Source: Mayamaea pseudoterrestris (taxonomy: Eukaryota; Bacillariophyta; Bacillariophyceae; Sellaphorales; Sellaphoraceae). Taken from it: DNA of 64,000 bases. Positions 13,531 through 25,960 of this stretch are shown piece after piece (positions within the stretch are counted from its first letter, which is position 1; each line of letters begins with the position of its first letter). The position numbers and the translations under genes were made by a program. Under the pieces are notes generated by a model, which was not told the origin of the DNA, made no database searches, and saw only the letters and a program-made list of their open reading frames with translations. The DNA lies in contig BROI01000027.1 in the NCBI GenBank assembly GCA_027923505.1, positions 1 through 64,000 of the forward strand, read 5' to 3'.

Positions 13531-16500
13531 AGGCCATGTATACACCCAAATGACACCAGAATGGTGCCAACATCATTATTCAGGCTGCGCTACAAGATGG
13601 TATGCCTGGCTAGTGTCTCAGGGGACGGCAATGATATTGGTGACAACTTCTCACCAGTCTCAGCCTGCAGATGCCGTGACATTCAAACGCCCCTACAGCA
13701 GGCCATGTATACACCCAAATGACACCAGAATGGTGCCAACATCATTATTCAGGCTGCGCTACAAGATGGTATGCCTGGCTAGTGTCTCAGGGGACGGTAA
13801 TGATATTGGTGACAACTTGTCACCAGTCTCAGCCTGCAGTTGCAGTGACATTCAAATGCCCCTACAGCAGGCCATGTATACACCCAAATGACACCAGAAT
13901 GGTGCCAACATCATTATTCAGGCTGCGCTACAAGATGGTATGCCTGGCTAGTGTCTCAGGGGATGGCAATGATATTGGTGACAACTTGTCACCAGTCTCA
14001 GCCTGCAGATGCCGTGACATTCAAACGCCCCTACAGCAGGCCATGTATACACCCAAATGACACCAGAATGGTGCCAACATCATTATTCAGGCTGCGCAAC
14101 AAGATGGTAAACCTGGCTAGTGTCTCAGGGGACGGCAATGATATTGGTGACAACTTGTCACCAGTCTCAGCCTGCAGATGCCGTGACATTCAAACGCCCC
14201 CACAGCAGGCCATGTATACACCCAAATGACACCAGAATAGTGCCAACATCATTATTCAAGCTGCCCTACAAGATGGTATGCCCTGGCTAGTGTCTCAGGG
14301 GACAGCAATGATATTGGTGACAACTTGTCACCAGTCTCAGCCCGCAGATGCCGTGACATTCAAACGCCCCTACAGCAGGCCCTGTAGGTGCCCAAATTAC
14401 ACCAGAATGGTGCCAACATCATTATTCAGGCTGCGCTACAAGATGGTATGCCTGGCTAGTGTCTCAGGGGACGGCAATGATATTGGTGACAACTTGTCAC
14501 CAGTCTCAGCCTGCAGATGCCGTGACATTCAAATGCCCCTACAGCAGGCCATGTATACACCCAAATGACACCAGAATGGTGCCAACATCATTATTCAGGC
14601 TGCGCTACAAGATGGTATGCCTGGCTAGTGTCTCAGGGGATGGCAATGATATTGGTGACAACTTGTCACCAGTCTCAGCCTGCAGATGCCGTGACATTCA
14701 AATGCCCCTACAGCAGGCCATGTATACACCCAAATGACACCAGAATGGTGCCAACATCATTATTCAGGCTGCGCAACAAGATGGTATGCCTGGCTAGTGT
14801 CTCAGGGGACGGCAATGATATTGGTGACAACTTGTCACCAGTCTCAGCCTGCAGATGCCGTGACATTCAAACGCCCCTACAGCAGGCCATGTATACACCC
14901 AAATGACACCAGAATGGTGCCAACATCATTATTCAGGCTGCGCAACAAGATGGTATGCCTGGCTAGTGTCTCAGGGGACGGCAATGATATTGATGACAAC
15001 TTGTCACCAGTCTGAGCCTGCAGATGCCGTGACATTCAAACGCCCCTACAGCAGGCCCAAAACCCTCCACAATGGTGCCAACATCATTATTCAGGCTGCG
15101 CTACAAGATGGTATGCCTGGCTAGTGTCTCAGGGGACGGCAATGATATTGGTGACAACTTGTCACCAGTCTCAGCCTGCAGATGCCGTGACATTCAAACG
15201 CCCCTACAGCAGGCCCTGTAGGTGCCCAAAATACACCAGAATGGTGCCAACATCATTATTCAGGCTGCGCAACAAGATGGTATGCCTGGCTAGTGTCTCA
15301 GGGGACGGCAATGATATTGGTGACAACTTGTCACCAGTCTCAGCCTGCAGATGCCGCGACATTCAAACGCCCCTACAGCAGGCCATGTATACACCCAAAT
15401 GACACCAGAATGGTGCCAACATCATTATTCAGGCTGCGCAACAAGATGGTATGCCTGGCTAGTGTCTCAGGGGACGGTAATGATATTGGTGACAACTTGT
15501 CACCAGTCTCAGCCTGCAGATGCCGTGACATTCAAACGCCCCTACAGCAGGCCATGTATACACCCAAATGACACCAGAATGGTGCCAACATCATTATTCA
15601 GGCTGCGCTACAAGATGGTATGCCTGGCTAGTGTCTCAGGGGACGGCAATGATATTGGTGACAACTTGTCACCAGTCTCAGCCCGCAGATGCCGTGACAT
15701 TCAAATGCCCCTACAGCAGGCCATGTATACACCCAAATGACACCAGAATGGTGCCAACATCATTATTCAGGCTGCGCTACAAGATGGTATGCCTGGCTAG
15801 TGTCTCAGGGGACGGCAATGATATTGGTGACAACTTGTCACCAGTCTCAGCCTGCAGATGCCGTGACATTCAAACGCCCCTACAGCAGGCCAGGTATATA
15901 CCCAAATGTCACCAGAATATTGCCAATATCATTATTCAGGCTGCGCTACAAGATGGTATGCCTGGCTAGTGTCTCAGGGGACGGCAATGATATTGGTGAC
16001 AACTTGTCACCAGTCTCAGCCTGCAGATGCCGTGACATTCAAACGCCCCTACAGCAGGCCCTGTATACACCCAAATGACACCAGAATGGTGCCAACATCA
16101 TTATTCAGGCTGCGCTACAAGATGGTATGCCTGGCTAGTGTCTCAGGGGACGGTAATGATATTGGTGACAACTTGTCACCAGTCTCAGCCTGCAGATGCC
16201 GTGACATTCAAATGCCCCTACAGCAGGCCATGTATACACCCAAATGACACCAGAATATGCCAAACTCATTATTCAGGCTGCGCTACAAGATGGTATGCCT
16301 GGCTAGTGTCTCAGGGGATGGCAATGATATTGGTGACAACTTGTCACCAGTCTCAGCCCGCAGATGCCGTGACATTCAAACGCCCCTACAGCAGGCCATG
16401 TATACACCCAAATGACACCAGAATGGTGCCAACATCATTATTCAGGCTGCGCAACAAGATGGTAAACCTGGCTAGTGTCTCAGGGGATGGCAATGATATT

Positions 16501-19500
16501 GGTGACAACTTGTCACCAGTCTCAGCCTGCAGATGCCGTGACATTCAAACGCCCCTACAGCAGGCCATGTATACACCCAAATGTCACCAGAATATTGCCA
16601 ATATCATTATTCAAGCTGCCCTACAAGATGGTATGCCCTGGCTAGTGTCTCAGGGGACAGCAATGATATTGGTGACAACTTGTCACCAGTCTCAGCCCGC
16701 AGATGCCGTGACATTCAAACGCCCCTACAGCAAGCCCTGTAGGGCCTCAAATGACACCAGAATGGTGCCAACATCATTATTCAGGCTGCGCTACAAGATG
16801 GTATGCCTGGCTAGTGTCTCAGGGGACGGCAATGATATTGGTGACAACTTGTCACCAGTCTCAGCCTGCAGATGCCGTGACATTCAAACGCCCCTACAGC
16901 AGGCCATGTATACACCCAAATGACACCAGAATGGTGCCAACATCATTATTCAGGCTGTGCTACAAGATGGTATGCCTGGCTAGTGTCTCAGGGGACGGCA
17001 ATGATATTGGTGACAACTTGTCACCAGTCTCAGCCTGCAGATGCCGTGACATTCAAACGCCCCTACAGCAGGCCATGTATACACCCAATTGACACTGGAA
17101 TGGTGCCAACATCATTATTCAGGCTGCGCAACAAGATGGTATGCCTGGCTAGTGTCTCAGGGGACGGCAATGATATTGGTGACAACTTGTCACCAGTCTC
17201 AGCCTGCAGATGCCGCGACATTCAAACGCCCCTACAGCAGGCCATGTATACACCCAAATGACACCAGAATGGTGCCAACATCATTATTCAGGCTGCGCTA
17301 CAAGATGGTATGCCTGGCTAGTGTCTCAGGGGACAGCAATGATATTGGTGACAACTTGTCACCAGTCTCAGCCCGCAGATGCCGTGACATTCAAACGCCC
17401 CTACAGCAGGCCCTGTAGGTGCCCAAAATACACCAGAATGGTGCCAACATCATTATTCAGGCTGCGCTACAAGATGGTATGCCTGGCTAGTGTCTCAGGG
17501 GACGGCAATGATATTGGTGACAACTTGTCACCAGTCTCAGCCTGCAGATGCCGTGACATTCAAATGCCCCTACAGCAGGCCATGTATACACCCAAATGAC
17601 ACCAGAATGGTGCCAACATCATTATTCAGGCTGCGCTACAAGATGGTATGCCTGGCTAGTGTCTCAGGGGACGGCAATGATATTGGTGACAACTTGTCAC
17701 CAGTCTCAGCCTGCAGATGCCGTGACATTCAAACGCCCTTACAGCAGGCCATGTATACACCCAAATGACACCAGAATGGTGCCAACATCATTATTCAGGC
17801 TGCGCAACAAGATGGTATGCCTGGCTAGTGTCTCAGGGGACGGCAATGATATTGGTGACAACTTGTCACCAGTCTCAGCCTGCAGATGCCGTGACATTCA
17901 AATGCCCCTACAGCAGGCCATGAATATACCCAAATGACACCAGAATGGTGCCAACATCATTATTCAGGCTGCGCTACAAGATGGTATGCCTGGCTAGTGT
18001 CTCAGGGGACGGCAATGATATTGGTGACAACTTGTCACCAGTCTCAGCCTGCAGATGCCGTGACATTCAAACGCCCCTACAGCAGGCCATGTATACACCC
18101 AAATGACACCAGAATGGTGCCAACATCATTATTCAGGCTGCGCTACAAGATGGTATGCCTGGCTAGTGTCTCAGGGGACGGCAATGATATTGGTGACAAC
18201 TTGTCACCAGTCTCAGCCTGCAGATGCCGTGACATTCAAACGCCCCTACAGCAGGCCATGTATACACCCAAATGACACCAGAATGGTGCCAACATCATTA
18301 TTCAGGCTGCGCTACAAGATGGTATGCCTGGCTAGTGTCTCAGGGGACGGCAATGATATTGGTGACAACTTGTCACCAGTCTCAGCCTGCAGATGCCGTG
18401 ACATTCAAACGCCCCTACAGCAGGCCATGTAGTACCCAAAATGACACCAGAATGGTGCCAACATCATTATTCAGGCTGCGCTACAAGATGGTATGCCTGG
18501 CTAGTGTCTCAGGGGACGGCAATGATATTGGTGACAACTTGTCACCAGTCTCAGCCTGCAGATGCCGTGACATTCAAACGCCCCTACAGCAGGCCATGTA
18601 TACACCCAAATGACACCAGAATGGTGCCAACATCATTATCCAGGCTGCGCTACAAGATGGTATGCCTGGCTAGTGTCTCAGGGGATGGCAATGATATTGG
18701 TGACAACTTGTCACCAGTCTCAGCCTGCAGATGCCGTGACATTCAAACGCCCCTACAGCAGGCCATGTATATACCCAAATGTCACCAGAATATTGCCAAC
18801 ATCATTATTCAGGCTGCGCTACAAGATGGTATGCCTGGCTAGTGTCTCAGGGGACGGCAATGATATTGGTGACAACTTGTCACCAGTCTCAGCCCGCAGA
18901 TGCCGTGACATTCAAACGCCCCTACAGCAGGCCATGTATATACCCAAATGACACCAGAATGGTGCCAACATCATTATTCAGGCTGCGCTACAAGATGGTA
19001 TGCCTGGCTAGTGTCTCAGGGGACGGCAATGATATTGGTGACAACTTGTCACCAGTCTCAGCCTGCAGATGCCGTGACATTCAAACGCCCCTACAGCAGG
19101 CCATGTATATACCCAAATGTCACCAGAAAATTGCCAACATCATTATTCAGGCTGCGCTACAAGATGGTATGCCTGGCTAGTGTCTCAGGGGACGGCAATG
19201 ATATTGGTGACAACTTGTCACCAGTCTCAGCCTGCAGATGCCGTGACATTCAAACGCCCCTACAGCAAGCCCTGTAGGTGCCCAAAATACACCAGAATGG
19301 TGCCAACATCATTATTCAGGCTGCGCTACAAGATGGTATGCCTGGCTAGTGTCTCAGGGGACGGTAATGATATTGGTGACAACTTGTCACCAGTCTCAGC
19401 CTGCAGATGCCGTGACATTCAAACGCCCCTACAGCAGGCCATGTATACACCCAAATGACACCAGAATGGTGCCAACATATTTATCCAGGCTGCGCTACAA

Positions 19501-21596
19501 GATGGTATGCCTGGCTAGTGTCTCAGGGGACGGCAATGATATTGGTGACAACTTGTCACCAGTCTCAGCCTGCAGATGCCGTGGCATTCAAACGCCCCTA
19601 CAGCAGGCCATGTATATACCCAAATGTCACCAGAATATTGCCAACATCTTTATTCAAGCTGCGCTACAAGATGGTATGCCTGGCTAGTGTCTCAGGGGAC
19701 AGCAATGATATTGGTGACAACTTGTCACCAGTCTCAGCCCGCAGATGCCGTGACATTCAAACGCCCCTACAGCAGGCCATGTATACACCCAAATGACACC
19801 AGAATGGTGCCAACATATTTATCCAGGCTGCGCTACACGATGGTATACCTGGCTAGTGTCTCAGGGGATGGCAATGATATTGGTGACAACTTGTCACCAG
19901 TCTCAGCCTGCAGATGCCGTGGCATTCAAACGCCCCTACAGCAGGCCATGTATATACCCAAATGTCACCAGAATATTGCCAACATCATTATTCAGGCTGC
20001 GCTACAAGATGGTATGCCTGGCTAGTGTCTCAGGGGACAGCAATGATATTGGTGACAACTTGTCACCAGTCTCAGCCCGCAGATGCCGTGACATTCAAAC
20101 GCCCCTACAGTAAGCCCTGTAGGTGCCCAAAATACACCAGAATGGTGCCAACATCATTATTCAGGCTGCGCTACAAGATGGTATGCCTGGCTAGTGTCTC
20201 AGGGGACGGCAATGATATTGGTGACAACTTGTCACCAGTCTCAGCCTGCAGATGCCGTGACATTCAAATGCCCCTACAGCAGGCCATGTATACACCCAAA
20301 TGACACCAGAATGGTGCCAACATCATTATTCAGGCTGTGCTACAAGATGGTATGCCTGGCTAGTGTCTCAGGGGATGGCAATGATATTGGTGACAACTTG
20401 TCACCAGTCTCAGCCCGCAGATGCCGTGACATTCAAACGCCCCTACAGCAGGCCATGTATACACCCAAATGACACCAGAATGGTGCCAACATCATTATTC
20501 AGGCTGCGCTACAAGATGGTATGCCTGGCTAGTGTCTCAGGGGACGGCAATGATATTGGTGACAACTTGTCACCAGTCTCAGCCTGCAGATGCCGTGACA
20601 TTCAAACGCCCCTACAGCAGGCCATGTATACACCCAAATGACACCAGAATGGTGCCAACATCATTATTCAGGCTGCGCAACAAGATGGTATGCCTGGCTA
20701 GTGTCTCAGGGGACGGCAATGATATTGGTGACAACTTGTCACCAGTCTCAGCCTGCAGATGCCGTGACATTCAAACGCCCCTACAGCAGGCCATGTATAC
20801 ACCCAAATGACACCAGAATGGTGCCAACATCATCATTCAGGCTGTGCTACAAGTGGGTATGCCTGGCTAGTGTCTCAGGGGACGGCAATGATATTGGTGA
20901 CAACTTGTCACCAGTCTCAGCCTGTAGATGCCGTGACATTCAAACGCCCCTACAGCAGGCTATGTATACCCCCAATTGACACTGGAATGGTGGCAACATC
21001 ATTATGCAGGCTGCACTACAAGATGGTATGCCTGGCTAGTGTCTCAGGGGACAGCAATGATATTGGTGACAACTTGTCACCAGTCTCAGCGCGCGTATGC
21101 CGTGACATTCAAACACCCCTACAGCAGGCCATGTATACACCCAAATGACACCAGAATGGTGCCAACATCATTATTCAGGCTGCGCTACAAGATGGTATGC
21201 CTGGCTAGTGTCTCAGGGGATGGCAATGTATTTGGTGACAACTTGTCACCAGTCTCAGCCCGCAGATGCCGTGACATTCAAACGCCCCTACAGCAGGCCA
21301 TGTATACACCCAAATGACACCAGAATGGTGCCAACATCATTATTCAGGCTGCGCAACAAGATGGTATGCCTGGCTAGTGTCTCAGGGGACGGCAATGATA
21401 TTGGTGACAACTTGTCACCAGTCTCAGCCTGCAGATGCCGTGACATTCAAACGCCCCTACAGCAGGCCATGTATACACCCTAATGACACCAGAATGGTGC
21501 CAACACATTATTCAGGCTGCGCAACAAGATGGTATGCCTGGCTAGTGTCTCAGGGGACGGCAATGATATTGGTGACAACTTGTCACCAGTCTCAGC
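13531..21596 (+). repeat. 169-bp satellite array, right block (about 48 regular units)
   Basis: Regular continuation of the same satellite family in the same orientation. Higher-order structure is visible through shared private variants. GATGGTAAACCTGG and ATGCCCTGGCTAG recur together at an offset of about 2,355 bp (14,103/14,277 and 16,458/16,633). The pair AGGCTGTGCTACAAG and AATTGACACTGGAATGG recurs at 3,887 bp, exactly 23 units (about 16,953/17,086 and 20,840/20,973). A two-unit, 338-bp step is seen at 19,455/19,793 (ACATATTTATCCAGG). The array is cut at CTCAGC by the 5' LTR of copia element A. Confidence 0.96.
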
Positions 21597-21997
21597 TGTC
21601 ACAATGACGATCTAGTCCAGTCGCTTGACGCGAACCTAGACGTCGCCGGGGGCGCACGAGCATAGTACTCGAACCTCCGTTGCGGTACCAGAAAAGACAT
21701 CTACTCACAACTACGTCATTGAAATATTGCATGTGTGCCAGCCGCAGGCACGATTAAACAAGATTAGTATTCACTATCGTGAATGGTCTTGAAAGAGCCA
21801 TCTGATCAATCGCTCTTTCTCGACCGATCGTAAATCAACTCACTTTCTAGAGAACTGCTTAATCAACTAGCGTTTTGTAGGATAAGACCCCTGTAGGATA
21901 AACCAAGGTAAAGGACTGATCATCCCGCTCACTTGGAAACCGACTACAGAGGGTGAGGAATCGTTGCAGCCGTACGAACTGGAACTGCATCGTGTCA
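21597..21997 (+). repeat. 5' LTR of element A
   Basis: 401-bp LTR starting TGTCACAATG and ending ATCGTGTCA, inserted directly after satellite CTCAGC. It is followed by GATCACACAGTCTTGG, a leader motif that is nearly shared with element B and is the best candidate for the primer-binding site. Confidence 0.93.
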
Positions 21998-22246
21998 GAT
22001 CACACAGTCTTGGTCTTTACAATCAACTCTCTCGGGCGCTGGTGACGACCACTCCCGTCGTTTCGTTGCACACTACATTGGCAGCGGACATCCCTCGTTC
22101 ATTTCCTGTCCGAGGCTTCAATCTACACTAGTCCGGCAGACGGAGGGATTGAAGACCGAGTCGAATTGCAAGCATCGCTCGGATAGAATCGACTTCCTCG
22201 ATTATTCTCGTGGTATATATTCATCCCGTACCAATCAATCAACAAC

Positions 22247-23736
22247 ATGACCGTCGTCGAAGATGATCCTCCCGACGGACCCAATGTCACGCAAGATGAC
22301 GCGGAAGACAACTCGCTCGCCGTCGGATTGAAAAGCATGTACAAGCAGAAGACCGTCAACAACGACAAGTTCATGAAGCTTCCAGTCATCGTCGCCATCA
22401 AGTCACTCCTCCCGGACGGACGTCTACTCACGGAGCCATTCCTAATGCTGACCATCAAGGACATCGAGTTGGTACTGAAGGAATCCAAAACGCACATCAC
22501 GGTTATTCGAACCATTACCCGCCTTCGTCAATGGGCATCGGAAGAGCGCGAACTCAAGGAATGGGCGACGCTCACATTCGCAGGACTCATCAAAGCAACC
22601 GAATCGCCCGAAGAGTCTCTATTCCAAAGCGACATGAGTCGGATTCAACGAGTCAGCTCGACGGACGTTCCCGAGAAGTCCGAGGCCGAGAAGTACAAAT
22701 CTCGCGTCCGAGTCGACACCAAAGCATACACCGAGTTCAAAGGCAGTACAAATTCCATCAATGGTGGCTCAAGACGTTCGCAGCGGCCAAGAACCAAGGC
22801 ATCGAGCGAAGTCTTCGATCCGAGTTTCAACCCGACAACGCTTTCGCCCGAAGATCTCGAGGTATTCAAAGCGCAAGAAGCCACAGCATTCGACATCATC
22901 ACTTCATACTGCAAAGTCGCCAACTGCATCCCGATCATTCGTCGCCACAAGGACGGGTCGGCCCACGAGTGTTTCAAGGAAATGCACACGATGTACTTGA
23001 CGGGCAAGAACGCCGAGCGCGCAGCGCAGCGAGCCGAGTCAAGAGTTCGCGACATGAAACTGACGAACGACCACGGCAGTACGTACACTGCGTGGTTCAC
23101 TCAATGGGAGAATGCCTTGCTCGATTACGAAGATTATACGCGAAACAGTCCCACGACGGACGCCGCAAGAAGTGGTTGTCCGAATCGGTTCGCTGGAATG
23201 ACGCTTTTTGCCAAGAAATCAGTTCGGCGAGTGCGTATCCTCAACGCGCAAGGTCAAAGATCAAAGCTTCGAAGACTGGTACAAGCAGCTCATCGAGTTC
23301 GCTCGCGATACAGACGACGTCAAGATCGAGCACGGCCAAATGAAGATCCACCAATCCATCCAACAAGCGAGTACTCCACCGACCGGAGGCACTACACCGA
23401 CTAGCGGCAACACTCCAAGCAGCAGCCAAGGCGGAAACGGTCGGGAAATGGCAGCGGACGCGGAACCGGTTCCGTGGTTCTGGGCGGTGGACGCGGTGGC
23501 CGAGGTAACTTCGGACGAGGTGGTGGACGCGGACAGTGCACCAATCCTTCTGCAGCATCGAACTGTCGAGTCGAGCCGGATGTATGGTTCTCTTGGACGG
23601 AGGAGCACACCAAGCTCATAAGGCAGAAACTTCGCCGAATCCGAGAAGCCGAACGTGCGCGCCTGCAGCTGAACGCCAAGCCAGCCAGCACGAACAACAC
23701 TAATACACCACCAACTCCACAAATTCAGCTTCCACC
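22247..23736 (+). pseudogene. Element A gag-like region, first copy (fossil)
   Basis: Gag-like polyprotein start at MTVVEDDPPDGPNVTQDD, with an acidic amino terminus and a charged middle. Near the carboxyl end is an RG/GG-rich tract, in place of the CCHC zinc knuckle usual in copia Gag. The region ends where a partial LTR begins. From about 23,225 onward it is nearly identical to the second gag copy, while the upstream half is clearly diverged from it. Broken; not a functional gene. Confidence 0.75.
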
Positions 23737-23937
23737 AGCCATCTGATCAGTAAACCATCTCGACCAGTTATTAAAATCGCTCACTTTCTAGAGAACTGCT
23801 TAATCAACTAGCGTTTTGTAGGATAAGACCCTGTAGGATAAACCAAGGTAAAGGACTGATCATCGCTCGCTCTTGGAAACCGACTACAGAGGGTGAGGAA
23901 TCGTTGCAGCCATACGAACTGGAACTACATCATGTCA
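23737..23937 (+). repeat. Partial internal LTR of family A
   Basis: About 201 bp corresponding to the 3' half of the family A LTR (21,796-21,997), beginning at the shared word AGCCATCTGATCA and ending CATCATGTCA. It is visibly more diverged from the two flanking LTRs than they are from each other. It therefore belongs to an older or different subfamily copy joined inside the young element. Confidence 0.88.
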
Positions 23938-24186
23938 GATCACACAGTCTTGGTCTTTACAAACAACCCTCTCGGGCGCTGGTCGACCGACCACTCCCGT
24001 CGTTCGTTGCACACTACATTGGCAGCGGACATCCCTGGTTCATTTTCTGTCCGAGGCTTCAATCTACAGTAGTCCGGCAGACGGAGGGATTGAAGACCGA
24101 GTTGAGTTGCAAGCATCGCTCGGATAGAATTGATTCCTTGATTATTCTTGCGGTATATATTTAACCCGTACCATTCAACCAACAAC

Positions 24187-25960
24187 ATGACCGTCATTGA
24201 AGAAGAAGATCCTCCCATCAATGGACCCAATGTCACGCAAGATGACTTGGAGAACAATTGGCTCACCATCGGATTGAAGAGCATTTACAAACTGAAGACC
24301 GTCAGCAACGAGAAGTTCATGAAACTACCCGTCATCATCACCATCAAGTCACTCCTACCGGAAGGACGTTTACTCACGGAGCCATTCCTACTGCTCAACA
24401 TCAAGGACATCGAGACAATACTGAAGGAGGCCAAAACTCATATCATGGTCATTTGAACCATCACCTGCCTTCGTCAAAGGGCGTTGGAAGATCGCGACCT
24501 CACGGATTGGGCATCGCTCACATTCGCTGGACTCATCCGTGCGACTGAATCGGCCGATGAGACCCTATTCCACAACGACTTGAGTCGGATTCAATGAGTC
24601 GGCTCATCGGACATTCACAAGAAGTCCGAGGTGGAGAAGTACAAAGCTCGCATCCAAGTCGACACCAAAGCATACACCGAGTTCAAAGACGAGTACATAT
24701 TCCGTCAATGGTGACTCAAGACGCTCGCAACAGCCAAGAACCAAGGCTTTGAGCGAGTCTTCAATCCGGACTTTAAACCGGCAACACTTTCACCTGAAGA
24801 TCTCAAGGTATTCAAAGCGCAAGAAGCCACAGCATTCGACATCATCACGACATACTGCAAAGTCGTCAACTGCATCCCGATCATTCCTCGCCACAAGGAT
24901 GGATCGGCCCACAAGTGCTTCAAGGAAATGCACAAGATGTACTTGACGGGCAAGAACACCGAACGCGCAGCGCAGCGAGCCAAGTCAAGAGTCCACGACA
25001 TGAAACTGATGAACAACCATGGTAGCACATACACTGTGTGGTTCACTCAATAGGAGAATGCCTTGCTCGATTATGAAGATTACACCGGAGAAACGGTTCC
25101 CGACCCAACGCGCAAGAAGTGGTTGTCCGAGACGGTTTGCTGCAATGACGCCTTTCGCCAAGAAATCAGTTCGGCGAGTCGTATCCTCAACGCGCAAGGT
25201 CAAGATCAAAGCTTCGAAGACTGGTACAAGCAGCTCATCGAGTTCGCTCGCGATACCGACGACGTCAAAGCGGCACGCAAACGCCAAATGAAGATCCACC
25301 AATCCATCCAACAAGCGAGTACTCCACCGACCGGAGGCACTACACCGACTAGCGGCAACACTCCAAGCAGCAGCCAAGGCGGAAACGGTCGTGGAAATGG
25401 CAGCGGACGCGGAACCGGTCGCGGTTCTGGACGCGGCGGTGGACGCGGCGGCCGAGGTAACTTCGGACGAGGTGGTGGACGCGGACAGTGCACCAATCCT
25501 TCTGCAGCATCGAACCGTCGAGTCGAGCCGGATGTATGGTTCTCTTGGACGGAGGAGCAACGCGAAGCTCATAAGGCAGAAACTCGCCGAATCCGAGAAG
25601 CGGAACGTGCGCGCCTGCAGCTGAACGCAAGCCAAGCCAGCACGAACAACACTAATACACCACCAACTCCACAAATTCAGCTTCCACCGGCGAGTACGAC
25701 GGCGATGTCAACCATGTCGGCGATTACACAGCCTACAGTCGGAACTACACCAGCACGTGGAACCGCCATGCGCGCGTTTCAGTCTCAGCAACAAGGCTCG
25801 ATCGCTCAAGGAAGCCAGCCATCTACTCCACCAGTGTATCAAGCACGAGTCGGCGACGTTACATACAACATGTATCGTGCCAACGCAACCAACGTCACGC
25901 GTCGTTCTACAAACCATGTCGCTACACATAACGTATCCTACGCAGATGCGCTTATGGGTA
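24187..25960 (+). pseudogene. Element A gag-like region, second copy (fossil)
   Basis: Second gag-like region, starting MTVIEEEDPPINGPNVTQDD. Its first ~950 bp match the first copy only approximately, while the later part (about 25,170 on) is almost the same. This makes the copy a mosaic of two subfamilies. It carries a clear RG box (GRGNGSGRGTGRGSGRGGGR) at about 25,390-25,490, followed by a Gln/Thr/Ser-rich linker into the protease. Broken in several places. Confidence 0.75.

Noticed and set aside
13478-21607. Longer satellite open frames, such as the 282-codon one at 16,075, as a coding gene
   Set aside because: The extra length comes from unit-length irregularities that keep the frame open. 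There is no start context, no domain and no codon-level conservation visible.
21998-22015. Classical initiator-Met tRNA primer-binding site after the element A LTR
   Set aside because: The sequence GATCACACAGTCTTGG does not match TGGTATCAGAGC. A different or internal tRNA site is possible but cannot be assigned without the tRNA set.
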